A DNA stretch of 14,048 nt from Gemmatimonadaceae bacterium (GCA_019689955.1 JADGGM010000014.1:1-14048), one strand, 5' to 3'. Counted from the first letter of the stretch, positions 1 to 7,920 are shown. Made by a program: numbers and translations. The notes: generated from the sequence alone by a model not told the origin.

Positions 1-181
1 TTCGTGGCGCTCCACCTGTCCTCGTCGCCCCTCCCCGCCCCCCTCGTTATCTTCCCTCCCGTCGGTCGTGTCCTTTCGGGGCTGGCCGGGTATGACGTCT
101 CGAACGTCGCGCGCCGCCGGTGGCTCGCTCCTGGCGGCGCTGTGTCATCCACCGATCGCTGTCGCGCAGATCGTTTGCCGC

Positions 182-2281
182 ATGAACCTTAGACCACCCG
201 CCTCACCACGCTCGTTCCGGGGCGCTCTGCCGCGCCCGGCGGCGGGGCGCACTGCTCGCCGCTCCGCTACCGTCGCGCTCGCTACACTCCTCGCCTTCGC
301 CCCCCCCGCCGCGGCCCAGTCGGGGCAGCCGGCGCAAACGTCGCATCCCCCGCAGAGCACCGGCGAGCCCTGGCAGATCGTTCAGCCCCCGCAGTCCACG
401 ATCGTCCTCGCGCGCGACGGGTCCCTCATCGGCGAGATCGGGCGCGAGTGGCGCACGAGCATCTCGATCCGCGCCCTCCCCAAGTACGTCGGCGAAGCGT
501 TCATCGCGGTCGAGGACAAGCGCTTCTACGAGCACGACGGCGTCGACGTCGTCGGAATCGCTGCGGCGCTCAAGGACGCCCTCGGCGGGCACGCGCGCGG
601 CGCGAGCACCATCACCCAGCTCGTCGTCGGGAACATGCACCCCGACATCATCAACCGCCGCGACCGGAGCATCGGGCGCAAGCTGCGCGAGCAGGCCGCG
701 GCGCGCGAGATGGAGAAGCACTACACGAAGGCGCAGATCCTCGAGGCGTTCCTCAACCAGATCCACTTCGGCCACGGTTGGTACGGGATCGAGGCCGCCT
801 CGCGCCACTACTTCGGCAAGCCGGCCACGCAGCTCACCCTCGCCGAAGCCGCCACCCTCGCCGCGCTCCCCAAGGGGCCGGCGATCTACGACCCCATCCG
901 CCACCCCGACCGCGCGCGCGAGCGGCGCAATCTCGTCCTCTCGCTCATGGCGGAGCAGGGGTACATCACCAAGGCCGAGGCGAAGGCCGCGCAGGCCACC
1001 CCGGTCGTGACCGCCCCGGACGATGGGATGCCCGCCGCCGCGCCGTACATGGTCGACGAAGTCCGCCGCGAGGCCGCGGCCGCGGGGATCCCCGTCGAAA
1101 ACGGCGGCTATCGCATCATCACCACCATCGACCCCGAGCTGCAGCGCGCGGCCAGAGAAGCGCTCGCCGCCGGGCTCACCCGCCTCGAGTCCCGCCCCGG
1201 CTACCCGCACGCGACGCTCGCCAAGCACCCCAAGGGGTCGAACGACTACCTCCAGGGCGCCGTCGTCGCGATCGACCCCAACACCGGCGACGTGCTCGCC
1301 CTCGTGGGCGGACGCGACTACGCGCTGTCGCCGTTCAACCGCGCCGTGAACGCCGTGCGGCAGCCGGGCTCCGCGTTCAAGCCGATCGTCTACGCCGAGG
1401 CGCTGCACGACAGCGTGCCGCCGAACGCGATGCTGAGCGACACCGCGCTCGCCATCCCCATGCCGGACGGCACCGTCTACCGTCCCGAGGACGACGACGG
1501 CCTCTACCTCGGCGCGCTCACCATGCGCGAGGCGCTCGTCAAGTCGCGCAACACCGTGGCCGTGCAGCTCGGCATGCAGGTGGGGATCGACTCCATCGCC
1601 GCCCTCGCCCGGCGGCTCGGTATCTCCACGCCGATCGCCCCCTACCCGTCGAGCGCGATCGGCGCGAGCGCGGTGCGCCCCATCGACCTCGTGGCCGCGT
1701 ACACCGTGTTCGACAACCTCGGCGCCGTGGTCGAGCCGCGCTTCATCAAGCGGATCGAGGACCGCACCGGCCGCGTCGTGTGGGAAGGGCCCGCGCACGC
1801 GCCGCGCTACGCGATCGACCCGCGCGTCGCGTTCATCATGCGCGACATGATGCGCGACGTGGTGACGCGCGGCACCGCGACCGCCGTGCGCCGCTACGTC
1901 CCCGAACGGATCCCCGTGGCCGGAAAGACCGGGACGAGCAACGACGGGACCGACCTCTGGTTCGTCGGGATGACCCCGGAGGTCGTGGCCGGCGTGTGGG
2001 TGGGGTTCGATCGGCCGCAGCCCGTCGCCCCGCACGCGGCCGGTGGTTCGTTCGCCGCGCCGATCTGGGGGGACATGATCGCGCGCTACTACCAGGGCGG
2101 ACGCGCCACCGGCTCGTGGGACGATCCGCCGGAGGGGATCGTGACCGCGGAGCTGGACCGCGACACCGGCGACCTCGCGACCGACGCGACCCCGCCGGAC
2201 AAGCGGTACGTCGAGTACTTCATCGCGGGGACGCAGCCGGTGAACCCGTGGTCGCTCTGGGCCGCGGGACCGATCATGTGA
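182..2281 (+). CDS. Class A penicillin-binding protein (PBP1A family), bifunctional transglycosylase/transpeptidase
   Basis: This enzyme polymerises lipid II into glycan strands and crosslinks the peptides, acting outside the inner membrane. Of 699 residues, about 29-45 form a hydrophobic Ala-rich segment ending AAAQS, a signal peptide or membrane anchor. The GT51 transglycosylase follows, with the catalytic Glu at 111 in EDKRFYEHDG and the motif RGASTITQ near 140-147. The transpeptidase has the active-site Ser397 in SAFK (Lys400), S455-R-N457 and K582-T-G-T. These motifs are all intact and the length is normal for the family. The start is uncertain: the same frame is open back to 68, with an ATG at 92 and a GTG at 68, and no clear ribosome binding site precedes 182. 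I chose 182 because it puts the hydrophobic segment near the N-terminus. It converges on the next gene with 12 bases between stop codons. Function is secure; the start is not. Confidence 0.95.
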   Translation: MNLRPPASPRSFRGALPRPAAGRTARRSATVALATLLAFAPPAAAQSGQPAQTSHPPQSTGEPWQIVQPPQSTIVLARDGSLIGEIGREWRTSISIRALPKYVGEAFIAVEDKRFYEHDGVDVVGIAAALKDALGGHARGASTITQLVVGNMHPDIINRRDRSIGRKLREQAAAREMEKHYTKAQILEAFLNQIHFGHGWYGIEAASRHYFGKPATQLTLAEAATLAALPKGPAIYDPIRHPDRARERRNLVLSLMAEQGYITKAEAKAAQATPVVTAPDDGMPAAAPYMVDEVRREAAAAGIPVENGGYRIITTIDPELQRAAREALAAGLTRLESRPGYPHATLAKHPKGSNDYLQGAVVAIDPNTGDVLALVGGRDYALSPFNRAVNAVRQPGSAFKPIVYAEALHDSVPPNAMLSDTALAIPMPDGTVYRPEDDDGLYLGALTMREALVKSRNTVAVQLGMQVGIDSIAALARRLGISTPIAPYPSSAIGASAVRPIDLVAAYTVFDNLGAVVEPRFIKRIEDRTGRVVWEGPAHAPRYAIDPRVAFIMRDMMRDVVTRGTATAVRRYVPERIPVAGKTGTSNDGTDLWFVGMTPEVVAGVWVGFDRPQPVAPHAAGGSFAAPIWGDMIARYYQGGRATGSWDDPPEGIVTAELDRDTGDLATDATPPDKRYVEYFIAGTQPVNPWSLWAAGPIM

Positions 2282-2293
2282 CCGCGCTCCGGA

Positions 2294-2581
2294 TCAGGGC
2301 GCGACCATCCCCGGCCCCCGCCCGATCCGGTACGCGCGCTCCCACTCCGCCTTCAGCTCGTCCTCCGACATCCGCACCCACTCCTCGGTCACCGGCGCGC
2401 GGCTCCGGCGCATCTCGCCGAGCTCGGAGGTGAAGAAGAGCACCAGCTCGCGGGCGACGGACTGACAGCTCCCGTCGAGCCCGAGCACGGCCGTGCGCCG
2501 CCACTGGGCGCGGACCACCCACCCCGCGCCCTCCGCGTCCGTGAACGCGATCTCCACCCGGCGCCGCTTCTTCGCCAGCAT
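2294..2581 (-). CDS. Small basic protein of unknown function
   Basis: I do not recognise this 95-residue protein. It begins MLAKKRRRVEIAF, strongly basic, continues with a probable beta-rich stretch (GWVVRAQWRRTAVLGLDG), a single Cys in DGSCQSVARELVLFF, and ends with a charged, probably helical segment (SEDELKAEWERAYRIG). There is no signal peptide or membrane segment. The start at 2581 is supported by a strong purine-rich ribosome binding site (GGGAGGGGG) just upstream; the frame stays open further to 2641, but that extension would run through a palindrome cluster. It lies downstream of sat on the same strand, separated by 162 bases, so it probably has its own promoter rather than being the last gene of the sulfur unit. 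Codon use matches the neighbours, and the good ribosome binding site argues that it is real. Confidence 0.72.
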   Translation of the reverse strand: MLAKKRRRVEIAFTDAEGAGWVVRAQWRRTAVLGLDGSCQSVARELVLFFTSELGEMRRSRAPVTEEWVRMSEDELKAEWERAYRIGRGPGMVAP

Positions 2582-2624
2582 GGCCCCCTCCCGCTGAGTC
2601 TCGGCACGGCCCGCCGCACGATGT

Positions 2625-2652
2625 GTGTCACGTTGTGACACGTTAACCGTGT
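2625..2652. promoter_or_regulatory. Palindrome cluster upstream of the small gene, possible operator
   Basis: Two overlapping inverted repeats lie 44-71 bases upstream of the start at 2581. The first is GTGTCAC-gtt-GTGACAC (2625-2641), perfect 7-base arms. The second is ACACG-ttaac-CGTGT (2638-2652), perfect 5-base arms around GTTAAC. CACGTT also repeats directly with a 10-base period (2629-2634 and 2639-2644), one helical turn. This looks like a binding site for a dimeric regulator. I cannot name the regulator and find no convincing -35/-10 pair next to it. Confidence 0.5.
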
Positions 2653-2743
2653 GAATGTACTACAAACGATTACGCCCCGCCAGAGCGCGCGAGAGCGCCC
2701 GGCGCCGGACGGTCCGATCACCGACGGTAGGTGCGCGGCGGGC

Positions 2744-3922
2744 CTATGCGGCGCTCTGCGCCTTCATCCCCTCGGCGAGCACGCGGGCGACCTCGGGGCG
2801 GCTGAACTCCGGCGGCGGGAGCTCGCCCGCGCGGAGCAGCTCGCGCACTCTGGTCCCGGAGAGCGTGACGTGCGACGCGGGATCGTGCGGGCACGTCTTG
2901 CGCGAGGCCATCCCGCCGCACGCGCGGCAGTAGAACGTGTGCTCGAAGCACACGGGCTGGATCCCCAGCTCCCCGGGGGCGAACTGCTGGAAGATGCGCT
3001 GCGCGTCGTACGTGCCGTAGAAACGCCCCACCCCCGCGTGGTCGCGCCCCACGACGAAGTGCGTGCACCCGTAGTTCTTCCGCACCAGCGCGTGGAAGAC
3101 CGCCTCGCGCGGGCCCGCGTAGCGCATCGCGGCCGGAAACGCGGCGAGGAGGACGCGGTCCGCCGGATAGTAGTGCTCCAGCAGCACGCGGTAGCTGCGC
3201 ACGCGGATCGCCGCGGGGACGTCGTCGTCCTTGGTCTGCCCCACGAGGGGGTGGAGGAGCAACCCGTCGACGGTCTCGAGCGCGACTTTCTGGATGTACT
3301 CGTGCGCACGGTGCACCGGGTTCCGCGTCTGGAAGCCGACGACGGTCTTCCACCCGTTGCGCGCGAACGCGGCGCGCGTGTCGGCGGGGTCGAGCGCGAG
3401 CTCGGGGAAGGGGGGCGCGGAGCGCTGGAGGAGCCACACCGCGCCGCCCACTGCACGATCGCCCTGCGCGAGGAGCTGTCGCACGCCGGGGTGCCCGGGG
3501 TCGGTCGTGCCGTAGACGTGCCGCGCTTCTTCCTCGCGGTCGGCGGGGTAGACGTCGTGCACTTCGAGCAGCCCGGCGATCGTGCCGTCGGGCGCCGTGA
3601 GGGCGACGTGGTCGGCGACGGGGGCGCCGTTGGGGATGCGCAGGGTGATCGGGATCGGCCACGCGAGCCCGCTGTCGAGGTGCATGTCGTGCACCACGCG
3701 GTGGTAGTCGCGGGCGCCGAGGAACCCGGTGAGCGGGCTCACCGCGCCGGTGGCGATGAGCTCGAGGTCGGAGAGCGCCCATGGCGTGAGCGCGAGCGTG
3801 GGGAGCGCGGCGGCGCGCTCGAGCGCGGCGTCGCGTGCCGCGCCGGTGAGGGTGCGGTCGACGAGCGTGCCGCCGTGCGGCGCGATGAGCGCGGGCGATG
3901 TGGCAATCGGAGATGTCGTCAT
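2744..3922 (-). CDS. sat: Sulfate adenylyltransferase (ATP sulfurylase, single-chain Sat type)
   Basis: Sat joins sulfate to ATP to give adenylyl sulfate (APS) and pyrophosphate, the activating step of sulfate assimilation. The 392-residue length fits the single-chain bacterial enzyme, not the CysD/CysN pair. An N-terminal PUA-like domain (about 15-170) precedes the catalytic domain, with the nucleotide-binding motif [11 protein letters not shown] at 198-208 and GRDHAGVG at 292-299. Cys332, Cys335 and Cys344, with His346 nearby, resemble the zinc-binding Cys cluster of some bacterial ATP sulfurylases; the zinc role is inferred. The C-terminus keeps the family pattern SGTRVRELL (355-363). The start codon overlaps the stop of the permease gene by 4 bases (ATGA) and has no clear ribosome binding site of its own, so translation is probably coupled. 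It is the last gene of the sulfur cluster. Confidence 0.97.
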   Translation of the reverse strand: MTTSPIATSPALIAPHGGTLVDRTLTGAARDAALERAAALPTLALTPWALSDLELIATGAVSPLTGFLGARDYHRVVHDMHLDSGLAWPIPITLRIPNGAPVADHVALTAPDGTIAGLLEVHDVYPADREEEARHVYGTTDPGHPGVRQLLAQGDRAVGGAVWLLQRSAPPFPELALDPADTRAAFARNGWKTVVGFQTRNPVHRAHEYIQKVALETVDGLLLHPLVGQTKDDDVPAAIRVRSYRVLLEHYYPADRVLLAAFPAAMRYAGPREAVFHALVRKNYGCTHFVVGRDHAGVGRFYGTYDAQRIFQQFAPGELGIQPVCFEHTFYCRACGGMASRKTCPHDPASHVTLSGTRVRELLRAGELPPPEFSRPEVARVLAEGMKAQSAA

Positions 3923-4683
3923 GGATGGGTGGTGGTCGAGATGATGCCAAGGCCGCTGGCGAGGACGAGGGCGGCGATCCCCCACCGCAGCGGACGCGGA
4001 TGCGAGTAGTGCGCGAGCTGGCTCCCGGCGAGCACGCCGGGGATGGAGCCGGCGAGCAGGTTGAGCACGAGCGGGACGTCGATCGCGCCGAGGTGCCAGT
4101 GCGCGAGCGCGGCGACGCCGGAGAGGAGGATCGCGTGCGCGATCCCGGTGCCGACGATCTCCACGCCGGTGAGCGGGGAGCAGAACATGAGCGCGATGTC
4201 GATCAGGCTCCCGCTCCCGACCGACGTCGCTCCCACCGCGGTCCCGATCGCCGCGCCGACGAGCGCGACGACCCACGCGCGCGGCTGGCGGAGCCGGTCG
4301 ATGCGCGCGCGCCAGCGGTGCCGTGCGAGCTCCAGTAACACCGCGGCCACGGGGGCGACGACGAGCATCGCGCCGATCCAGAGGCGGATGACGTCCGGCG
4401 AGCCCCCTGCGCGCCGCACGATCCAGCTCCCGAGGAGCGACCCGGGGATGCTCCCGCTGGCGAGGAGCCACACCCACTGCCACCGCACGACGCGGTGCCG
4501 CACGTGCGCCCCGACGCCCGCGCACTTGGTGACGAGCCCGAAGGCGAGGTCGCTCCCCACCACGGTCGCCGGGGGGATGCCGAGGAGGAGGAGCAGCGGC
4601 GCCATGAGCGCGCCCCCGCCGACGCCGGAGAGGCCGATGAGAAATCCGATGGTGAGGCCGGCGGTCGCGATGCTGAGATGCAT
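3919..4683 (-). CDS. TauE/SafE-family sulfite exporter / anion permease
   Basis: This is a 254-residue integral membrane protein with about seven or eight predicted hydrophobic helices. The family is an internal duplication, and both halves are visible: [15 protein letters not shown] at 17-31 matches [10 protein letters not shown] at 151-160, and GSIPG occurs in each half (77-81 and 212-216). Members move sulfite, sulfonates or related anions across the inner membrane. Here, between APS reductase and ATP sulfurylase, it may export excess toxic sulfite or move sulfate; the direction and substrate cannot be read from sequence. The start at 4683 has a GAGG ribosome binding site 7 bases away and lies 14 bases after the cysH stop. 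Its stop overlaps the sat start by 4 bases. The frame extends upstream, but those residues lie antisense-style over cysH and are not family-like. Confidence 0.93.
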   Translation of the reverse strand: MHLSIATAGLTIGFLIGLSGVGGGALMAPLLLLLGIPPATVVGSDLAFGLVTKCAGVGAHVRHRVVRWQWVWLLASGSIPGSLLGSWIVRRAGGSPDVIRLWIGAMLVVAPVAAVLLELARHRWRARIDRLRQPRAWVVALVGAAIGTAVGATSVGSGSLIDIALMFCSPLTGVEIVGTGIAHAILLSGVAALAHWHLGAIDVPLVLNLLAGSIPGVLAGSQLAHYSHPRPLRWGIAALVLASGLGIISTTTHP

Positions 4684-4697
4684 GACGTCGCCTCGGC

Positions 4698-5387
4698 CTA
4701 TCGCTTGGTGGTGAAGGTGTGGAGCCCGCACTCGGTCTTCCCGGTGCCGCTCCACCGCCCGGCGCGCTCGGGCTCGCCGGGCGCGGTCGGACGGGTGCAG
4801 GGCCAGCAGCCGATGCTCGTGTACCCCTGGTCGAGCAGGGGATGGTGCGGCACGCGGTGGGCGGCGAGGTAGCGCTGCACGTCGTCGCGAGTCCAGTGCG
4901 CGAGGGGCATCACCTTCACGATGGTCCGGCCGCCGATCTCGTGATGCTCGACGGGTTCCACGGTGCGCCGGGTCTCCGACTGGTCGCGCCGGAGCGCGGT
5001 GATCCACGCGTCGAGGCCGGCCATCGCGCGCTCGAGCGGCTCTACCTTGCGGATGTGGCAGCAGGTGTCGGGGTCGGTCTGGTAGAGGGGGCCGGGGTCG
5101 CTCGCGGGGTGGATGTCGATGACGTTGAGCCGGTAGCGCTCGGCGAAGCGGTTCCTGAACGCGATGGTCTCCGGGAAGTGAAATCCGGTGTCGAGGAAGA
5201 GCACGGGGACACGCGGGTCGATGCGGCTCACCATGTGTGCGAGCACCAACCCGCCGCCGCCGAAGCTGACGGTGAGCGCGACGCGCCCCGGATGGGCGGT
5301 GATGGCCCAGGTCACGAGCGACTCCGCGGCGGCGACGCGCAGCGCGTCCGGCTCGCGGCGCGCGAGCGCCACGCCGGGGCTACTCAC
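4698..5387 (-). CDS. cysH: Adenylyl-sulfate (APS) reductase, thioredoxin-dependent, 4Fe-4S type
   Basis: CysH reduces activated sulfate to sulfite using thioredoxin-like donors. The 229-residue protein has a PP-loop variant SFGGGGLVL (41-49), the family motif [11 protein letters not shown] (65-75), and the catalytic cysteine in KTECGLH (Cys220). Cys109-Cys110 and Cys194-x2-Cys197 form the CC...CxxC pattern that holds a 4Fe-4S cluster. That cluster marks enzymes acting on APS, while PAPS-specific CysH lacks it, so I call APS as the substrate. The PP-loop reads SFGGGG, where many relatives have an acidic pair (often ED), a mild oddity. The start is GTG, overlapping the end of cysC by 8 bases (5380-5387), so translation is probably coupled. 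Confidence 0.95.
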   Translation of the reverse strand: MSSPGVALARREPDALRVAAAESLVTWAITAHPGRVALTVSFGGGGLVLAHMVSRIDPRVPVLFLDTGFHFPETIAFRNRFAERYRLNVIDIHPASDPGPLYQTDPDTCCHIRKVEPLERAMAGLDAWITALRRDQSETRRTVEPVEHHEIGGRTIVKVMPLAHWTRDDVQRYLAAHRVPHHPLLDQGYTSIGCWPCTRPTAPGEPERAGRWSGTGKTECGLHTFTTKR

Positions 5388-5976
5388 GGGCCGGCTCCGC
5401 GAGGGGGAACGCCAGGGGGAAGCGCTCGGCCAGGTACTGCACCACGCGCGCGGTGCTCTCCGCCACGGTCTCGCGCTCGGTGTCGATCACGAGGTGCGGG
5501 GCAAGGGGCTCCTCGTACGGGTCGGAGACGCCGGTGAAGTTGGGGATCTCGCCGGCGAGCGCTCGGCGGTAGAGCCCCTTCACGTCGCGGGCGACGCAGG
5601 TGTCGAGCGAGGCCTTGACGTAGACCTCGACGAACCCGGGGATCTGCGCGCGCAGCTCGTCGCGCACGTCGCGGTACGGGGAGATGGCGGCGCTGATCAC
5701 GTCCACGCCGTTGCGCGAGAGGAGCCGCGCGACGTAGCCGATGCGACGGATGTTCGTGTCGCGGTCGGCGCGCGAGAAGCCGAGCCCCTTGGAGAGGTGC
5801 TGGCGCACGTCGTCGCCGTCGAGGACCTCGACGCGACGGCCACGCTCCGCGAGCTCGCGCGCGACGGCGCGGGCGAGGGTGCTTTTCCCGGCGCCCGAGA
5901 GCCCGGTGAGCCAGAGGGTCACGCCGCGCGTGTGTGCACTGGTCTCCGCACGCGATGTGTTGGTGTCGTACGACAT
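5380..5976 (-). CDS. cysC: Adenylyl-sulfate (APS) kinase
   Basis: CysC phosphorylates APS on the 3'-hydroxyl with ATP to give PAPS. The 198-residue length is normal for a stand-alone kinase. The P-loop is GLSGAGKST at 25-33, followed by [10 protein letters not shown] (52-61), the conserved ISPYR segment with Ser99, and the lid region [18 protein letters not shown] (133-150) leading into DPYEEP. The ATG at 5976 is chosen because GGAG lies 9 bases upstream (5986-5989) and the protein begins as the family does. The frame is open to a GTG at 6180, but that extension runs through the leader hairpins and is not family-like. It is the first gene of the tightly packed cysC-cysH-permease-sat block. 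Because the partner CysH looks APS-specific, PAPS may be for sulfation, or the two routes may compete. Confidence 0.96.
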   Translation of the reverse strand: MSYDTNTSRAETSAHTRGVTLWLTGLSGAGKSTLARAVARELAERGRRVEVLDGDDVRQHLSKGLGFSRADRDTNIRRIGYVARLLSRNGVDVISAAISPYRDVRDELRAQIPGFVEVYVKASLDTCVARDVKGLYRRALAGEIPNFTGVSDPYEEPLAPHLVIDTERETVAESTARVVQYLAERFPLAFPLAEPARE

Positions 5977-6030
5977 GGTGGTCTTCTCCGTGAGCACGAG
6001 TGAGGTGAGGGGACGAGGGGACGAAGCGAT

Positions 6031-6067
6031 GCCGGGCCCGTCTCCGATCGGTGGAGGCGGGCCCGGC
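6031..6067 (-). promoter_or_regulatory. Long perfect hairpin in the cysC leader
   Basis: A 15-pair stem with a 7-base loop: GCCGGGCCCG (6031-6040) pairs with CGGGCCCGGC (6058-6067). The stem then continues inward through one G-T wobble (6041/6057) and CTCC/GGAG (6042-6045 with 6053-6056). It lies 41 bases before the cysC start on the coding strand. No T-run follows it on either strand, so it is not an ordinary intrinsic terminator. It could protect or pause the transcript, stop ribosomes, or act with the two hairpins upstream of it. Confidence 0.6.
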
Positions 6068-6094
6068 TCGCGTGCGCGCTGGTCGATGTTCACC

Positions 6095-6118
6095 GGAGCA
6101 TGGCTGCGGCCAGGCTCC
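6095..6118 (-). promoter_or_regulatory. Second hairpin of the cysI-cysC gap
   Basis: GGAGC (6095-6099) pairs with GCTCC (6114-6118). After one A-G mismatch, TGGC (6101-6104) pairs with GCCA (6109-6112), leaving a TGCG loop. The GGAGC/GCTCC arms share sequence with the hairpin at 6141-6162, so the arms of the two hairpins can swap partners. That is the property expected of a switch. Confidence 0.45.
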
Positions 6119-6140
6119 CGGGCGCGCGCCACGGGCGGGA

Positions 6141-6162
6141 CCGCGCTCCACACGGAGCGCGG
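6141..6162 (-). promoter_or_regulatory. Perfect hairpin directly after the Cys-Cys-Arg-Cys codons
   Basis: CCGCGCTCC (6141-6149) and GGAGCGCGG (6154-6162) form a perfect 9-base stem with a 4-base loop. In the transcript it begins two bases after the last Cys codon (6164-6166) of the putative leader reading frame, so a ribosome waiting on those codons would cover its first arm. Confidence 0.5.
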
Positions 6163-6163
6163 C

Positions 6164-6205
6164 GCAGCGACAACACGCACGCGGGACGATGCGGGCGGGG
6201 CGCAT
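6164..6205 (-). other. Putative leader reading frame with a Cys-codon cluster, between cysI and cysC
   Basis: An ATG at 6205 overlaps the cysI stop by one base (TGATG), a coupling arrangement. It opens a frame beginning [16 protein letters not shown], with Cys codons at positions 11, 12 and 14 (TGT, TGT and TGC at 6175-6173, 6172-6170 and 6166-6164). The coordinates given cover the start to the last Cys codon. Against it being a normal leader peptide, the frame has no stop codon before it has run through cysC, as many frames do in this GC-rich DNA. I list it because a Cys cluster in this position mirrors the clear leader peptide upstream of cysI. Translation is not proven. Confidence 0.35.
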
Positions 6206-7920
6206 CAGGCGACGCTCTCGCGCGCGGTGTGCACGGGCTCGCGCGCTGCGTCGTGCGCGATGCGGGTGCGGTGCGCGTACTCGCCGAACCGCTCCCCCGG
6301 CAGACGCTCGGCGGCGTACCGCTCGAGGAGCGGGAGCACGGTCTGCACGAGCTGGTCGCGCGGGACGAGATCGGCGTAGGTGGCGGCGAGCCGCGTGCCG
6401 AGCAGGCTCCCGCCGACGAGCACCGTGTACCGGTCCGCGGAGCGGCCGATGAAGGCGATGTCGGCGGTGTACGGCCGCGCGCACCCGTTGGGGCACCCGG
6501 TCATGCGCACGGTGAACGGCGACTCGGCGAGCCCGAGCCGGGCGAGCTCTCGCTCGAGCGCGTCGAGCACGCCCGGCAGCGCGCGCTCCGACTCGGCGAT
6601 GGCGAGCCCGCACGTGGGGAGCGCAGGGCACGCCATCGCCCACCGCCGCACGGTCGAGACGCGATCCACGGTGCGCACGCCGTGGTCGTCGAGGATGAGC
6701 TCCACGAGCGCCCGGTCGGTGTCGGCGATGTCGGTGAGGAGGAGGTTCTGCTGCGGTGTGAGCCGAACGCCGGGGCGCACGCGCGCGACGATCTCGCGGA
6801 GCGCGGTGCGGAGCGCCGACTGCTCGGTGTCGCGGATGCGGCCGTTCTCGATGAACACGCCGTAGAACGATGCGCCGTTCCCTTGCTCGTGCCAGCCGAG
6901 GTGGTCGTGGATCCCCGTGACCACCACATCGCGCGCCACCGGGAGCGCGCGTCCGAGCCGGCGCTCCACCTCGCCGCGGAACCACTCGAGCCCACGGTCG
7001 TCGAGCACGTACTTGAGGCGCGCGTGCCTGCGGTTGCTCCGGTCCCCGTAGTCGCGGTGCACCGCGACCACGGCCCGGGCGACGCTCAGCGCATCCTCGG
7101 GGAGAGTGAATCCGAGCACGGAGGCGAGGCGCGGGTACGTCTCCTTCTTCCCGTGCGTCGCCCCGAGCCCGCCCCCCACGAGCACGTTGTAGCCGGCGAT
7201 GCGTCCGTCCGCGACCACGGCGAGAAAGCCCAGGTCGTTGCTGTGGACGTCGCAGCAGTTGTCGTCCGGGAAGCCGATCCCCACCTTGAACTTTCGCGGG
7301 AGATAGCTGGTCCCGTAGAGCGGGTCGTGCTCCGGCTCCGTGCGCGTGGAGGCGACGGGCTCGCCGTCGAGCCAGATCTCGTGGTACGCGCGCGTGCGCG
7401 GGAGCAGGTGCGCCGAGAGGTGCGCGGCCATCGCGAGCGCCTCGTCGCGGAGCGCGCCGTGGAGCGGCGCGGGGCAGGCGACCACGTTGCGCACCACGTC
7501 GCCGCACGCACCGAGGGTGGTGACGAGCGCATCGTTCATGGCGCGAATGCTCGCCTTGAGATCGCCCTTGAGGATGCCGTGGAGCTGGAAGTCCTGGCGC
7601 GTGGTGACGCGGAGGGTGCCGTTGGCGTAGCGGCCGGCGATGTCGTCGAAGGCCAGGTACTGGTCCGCGGTGACGGCGCCGCCGGGGAGCTTGGCGCGCA
7701 CCATGAATCGGTACGCCGGCTCCTCGCCGGCATCCTTGCGTGCGCGCCGCTGGTCGCGGTCGTCCTGCTCGTACGCGCCGTGGAACTTGAGCAGCTGGCG
7801 CGCCTCCTCCGAGAAGTGCGACGTCGCGCTCGCCACCTCCCTGGCGAGCGGGCCGCGCAGTCCGTCGCTCGTCGTCTTGATGATCTCGACCTTGCTAGGT
7901 GGCCCGGGGTCCATCGTCAC
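6205..7920 (-). CDS. cysI: Assimilatory sulfite reductase, siroheme/4Fe-4S hemoprotein subunit
   Basis: CysI carries out the six-electron reduction of sulfite to sulfide, the last step before cysteine synthesis. The 571-residue length is normal. The siroheme and 4Fe-4S ligands are present as ACPALPTC (Cys431 and Cys437) and GCPNGC (Cys476 and Cys480), the C-x5-C ... C-x3-C pattern of the family. The N-terminal half carries the ferredoxin-like motifs RVTTRQDFQLHG and, further on, the substrate-domain run GFPDDNCCDVHSNDLGF. The start is GTG at 7920, with AGGAG 5 bases upstream; an in-frame ATG at 7914 is an alternative with wider spacing (11 bases). An electron-donating partner (CysJ or ferredoxin) is not in the window. 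Its expression is probably controlled by the attenuator upstream (7956-8205). The stop overlaps the ATG of a possible second leader frame. Confidence 0.95.
   Translation of the reverse strand: MTMDPGPPSKVEIIKTTSDGLRGPLAREVASATSHFSEEARQLLKFHGAYEQDDRDQRRARKDAGEEPAYRFMVRAKLPGGAVTADQYLAFDDIAGRYANGTLRVTTRQDFQLHGILKGDLKASIRAMNDALVTTLGACGDVVRNVVACPAPLHGALRDEALAMAAHLSAHLLPRTRAYHEIWLDGEPVASTRTEPEHDPLYGTSYLPRKFKVGIGFPDDNCCDVHSNDLGFLAVVADGRIAGYNVLVGGGLGATHGKKETYPRLASVLGFTLPEDALSVARAVVAVHRDYGDRSNRRHARLKYVLDDRGLEWFRGEVERRLGRALPVARDVVVTGIHDHLGWHEQGNGASFYGVFIENGRIRDTEQSALRTALREIVARVRPGVRLTPQQNLLLTDIADTDRALVELILDDHGVRTVDRVSTVRRWAMACPALPTCGLAIAESERALPGVLDALERELARLGLAESPFTVRMTGCPNGCARPYTADIAFIGRSADRYTVLVGGSLLGTRLAATYADLVPRDQLVQTVLPLLERYAAERLPGERFGEYAHRTRIAHDAAREPVHTARESVA

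Noticed and set aside
94..108. Short inverted repeat GACGT-ctcga-ACGTC upstream of the penicillin-binding protein
   Set aside because: Five-base arms in GC-rich DNA are expected by chance and nothing else supports an operator.
68..181. N-terminal extension of the penicillin-binding protein from GTG 68 or ATG 92
   Set aside because: It adds residues before the hydrophobic segment without a visible ribosome binding site. It remains possible, so the start is noted as uncertain.
203..2035. A 610-codon open frame on the minus strand opposite the penicillin-binding protein
   Set aside because: It lies antisense to an intact, fully motif-supported gene and its translation is a low-complexity Arg/Asp/His/Val mix typical of GC-rich shadow frames.
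5977..6180. N-terminal extension of CysC from a GTG at 6180
   Set aside because: The extension would run through two leader hairpins, is Pro/Arg/Ala rich and unlike APS kinases, while the ATG at 5976 has a good GGAG.
5384..6205. The Cys-Cys-Arg-Cys frame as a full-length protein
   Set aside because: After the Cys cluster it is Arg/Pro-rich noise and overlaps cysC out of frame. Only its start was kept as a possible leader.
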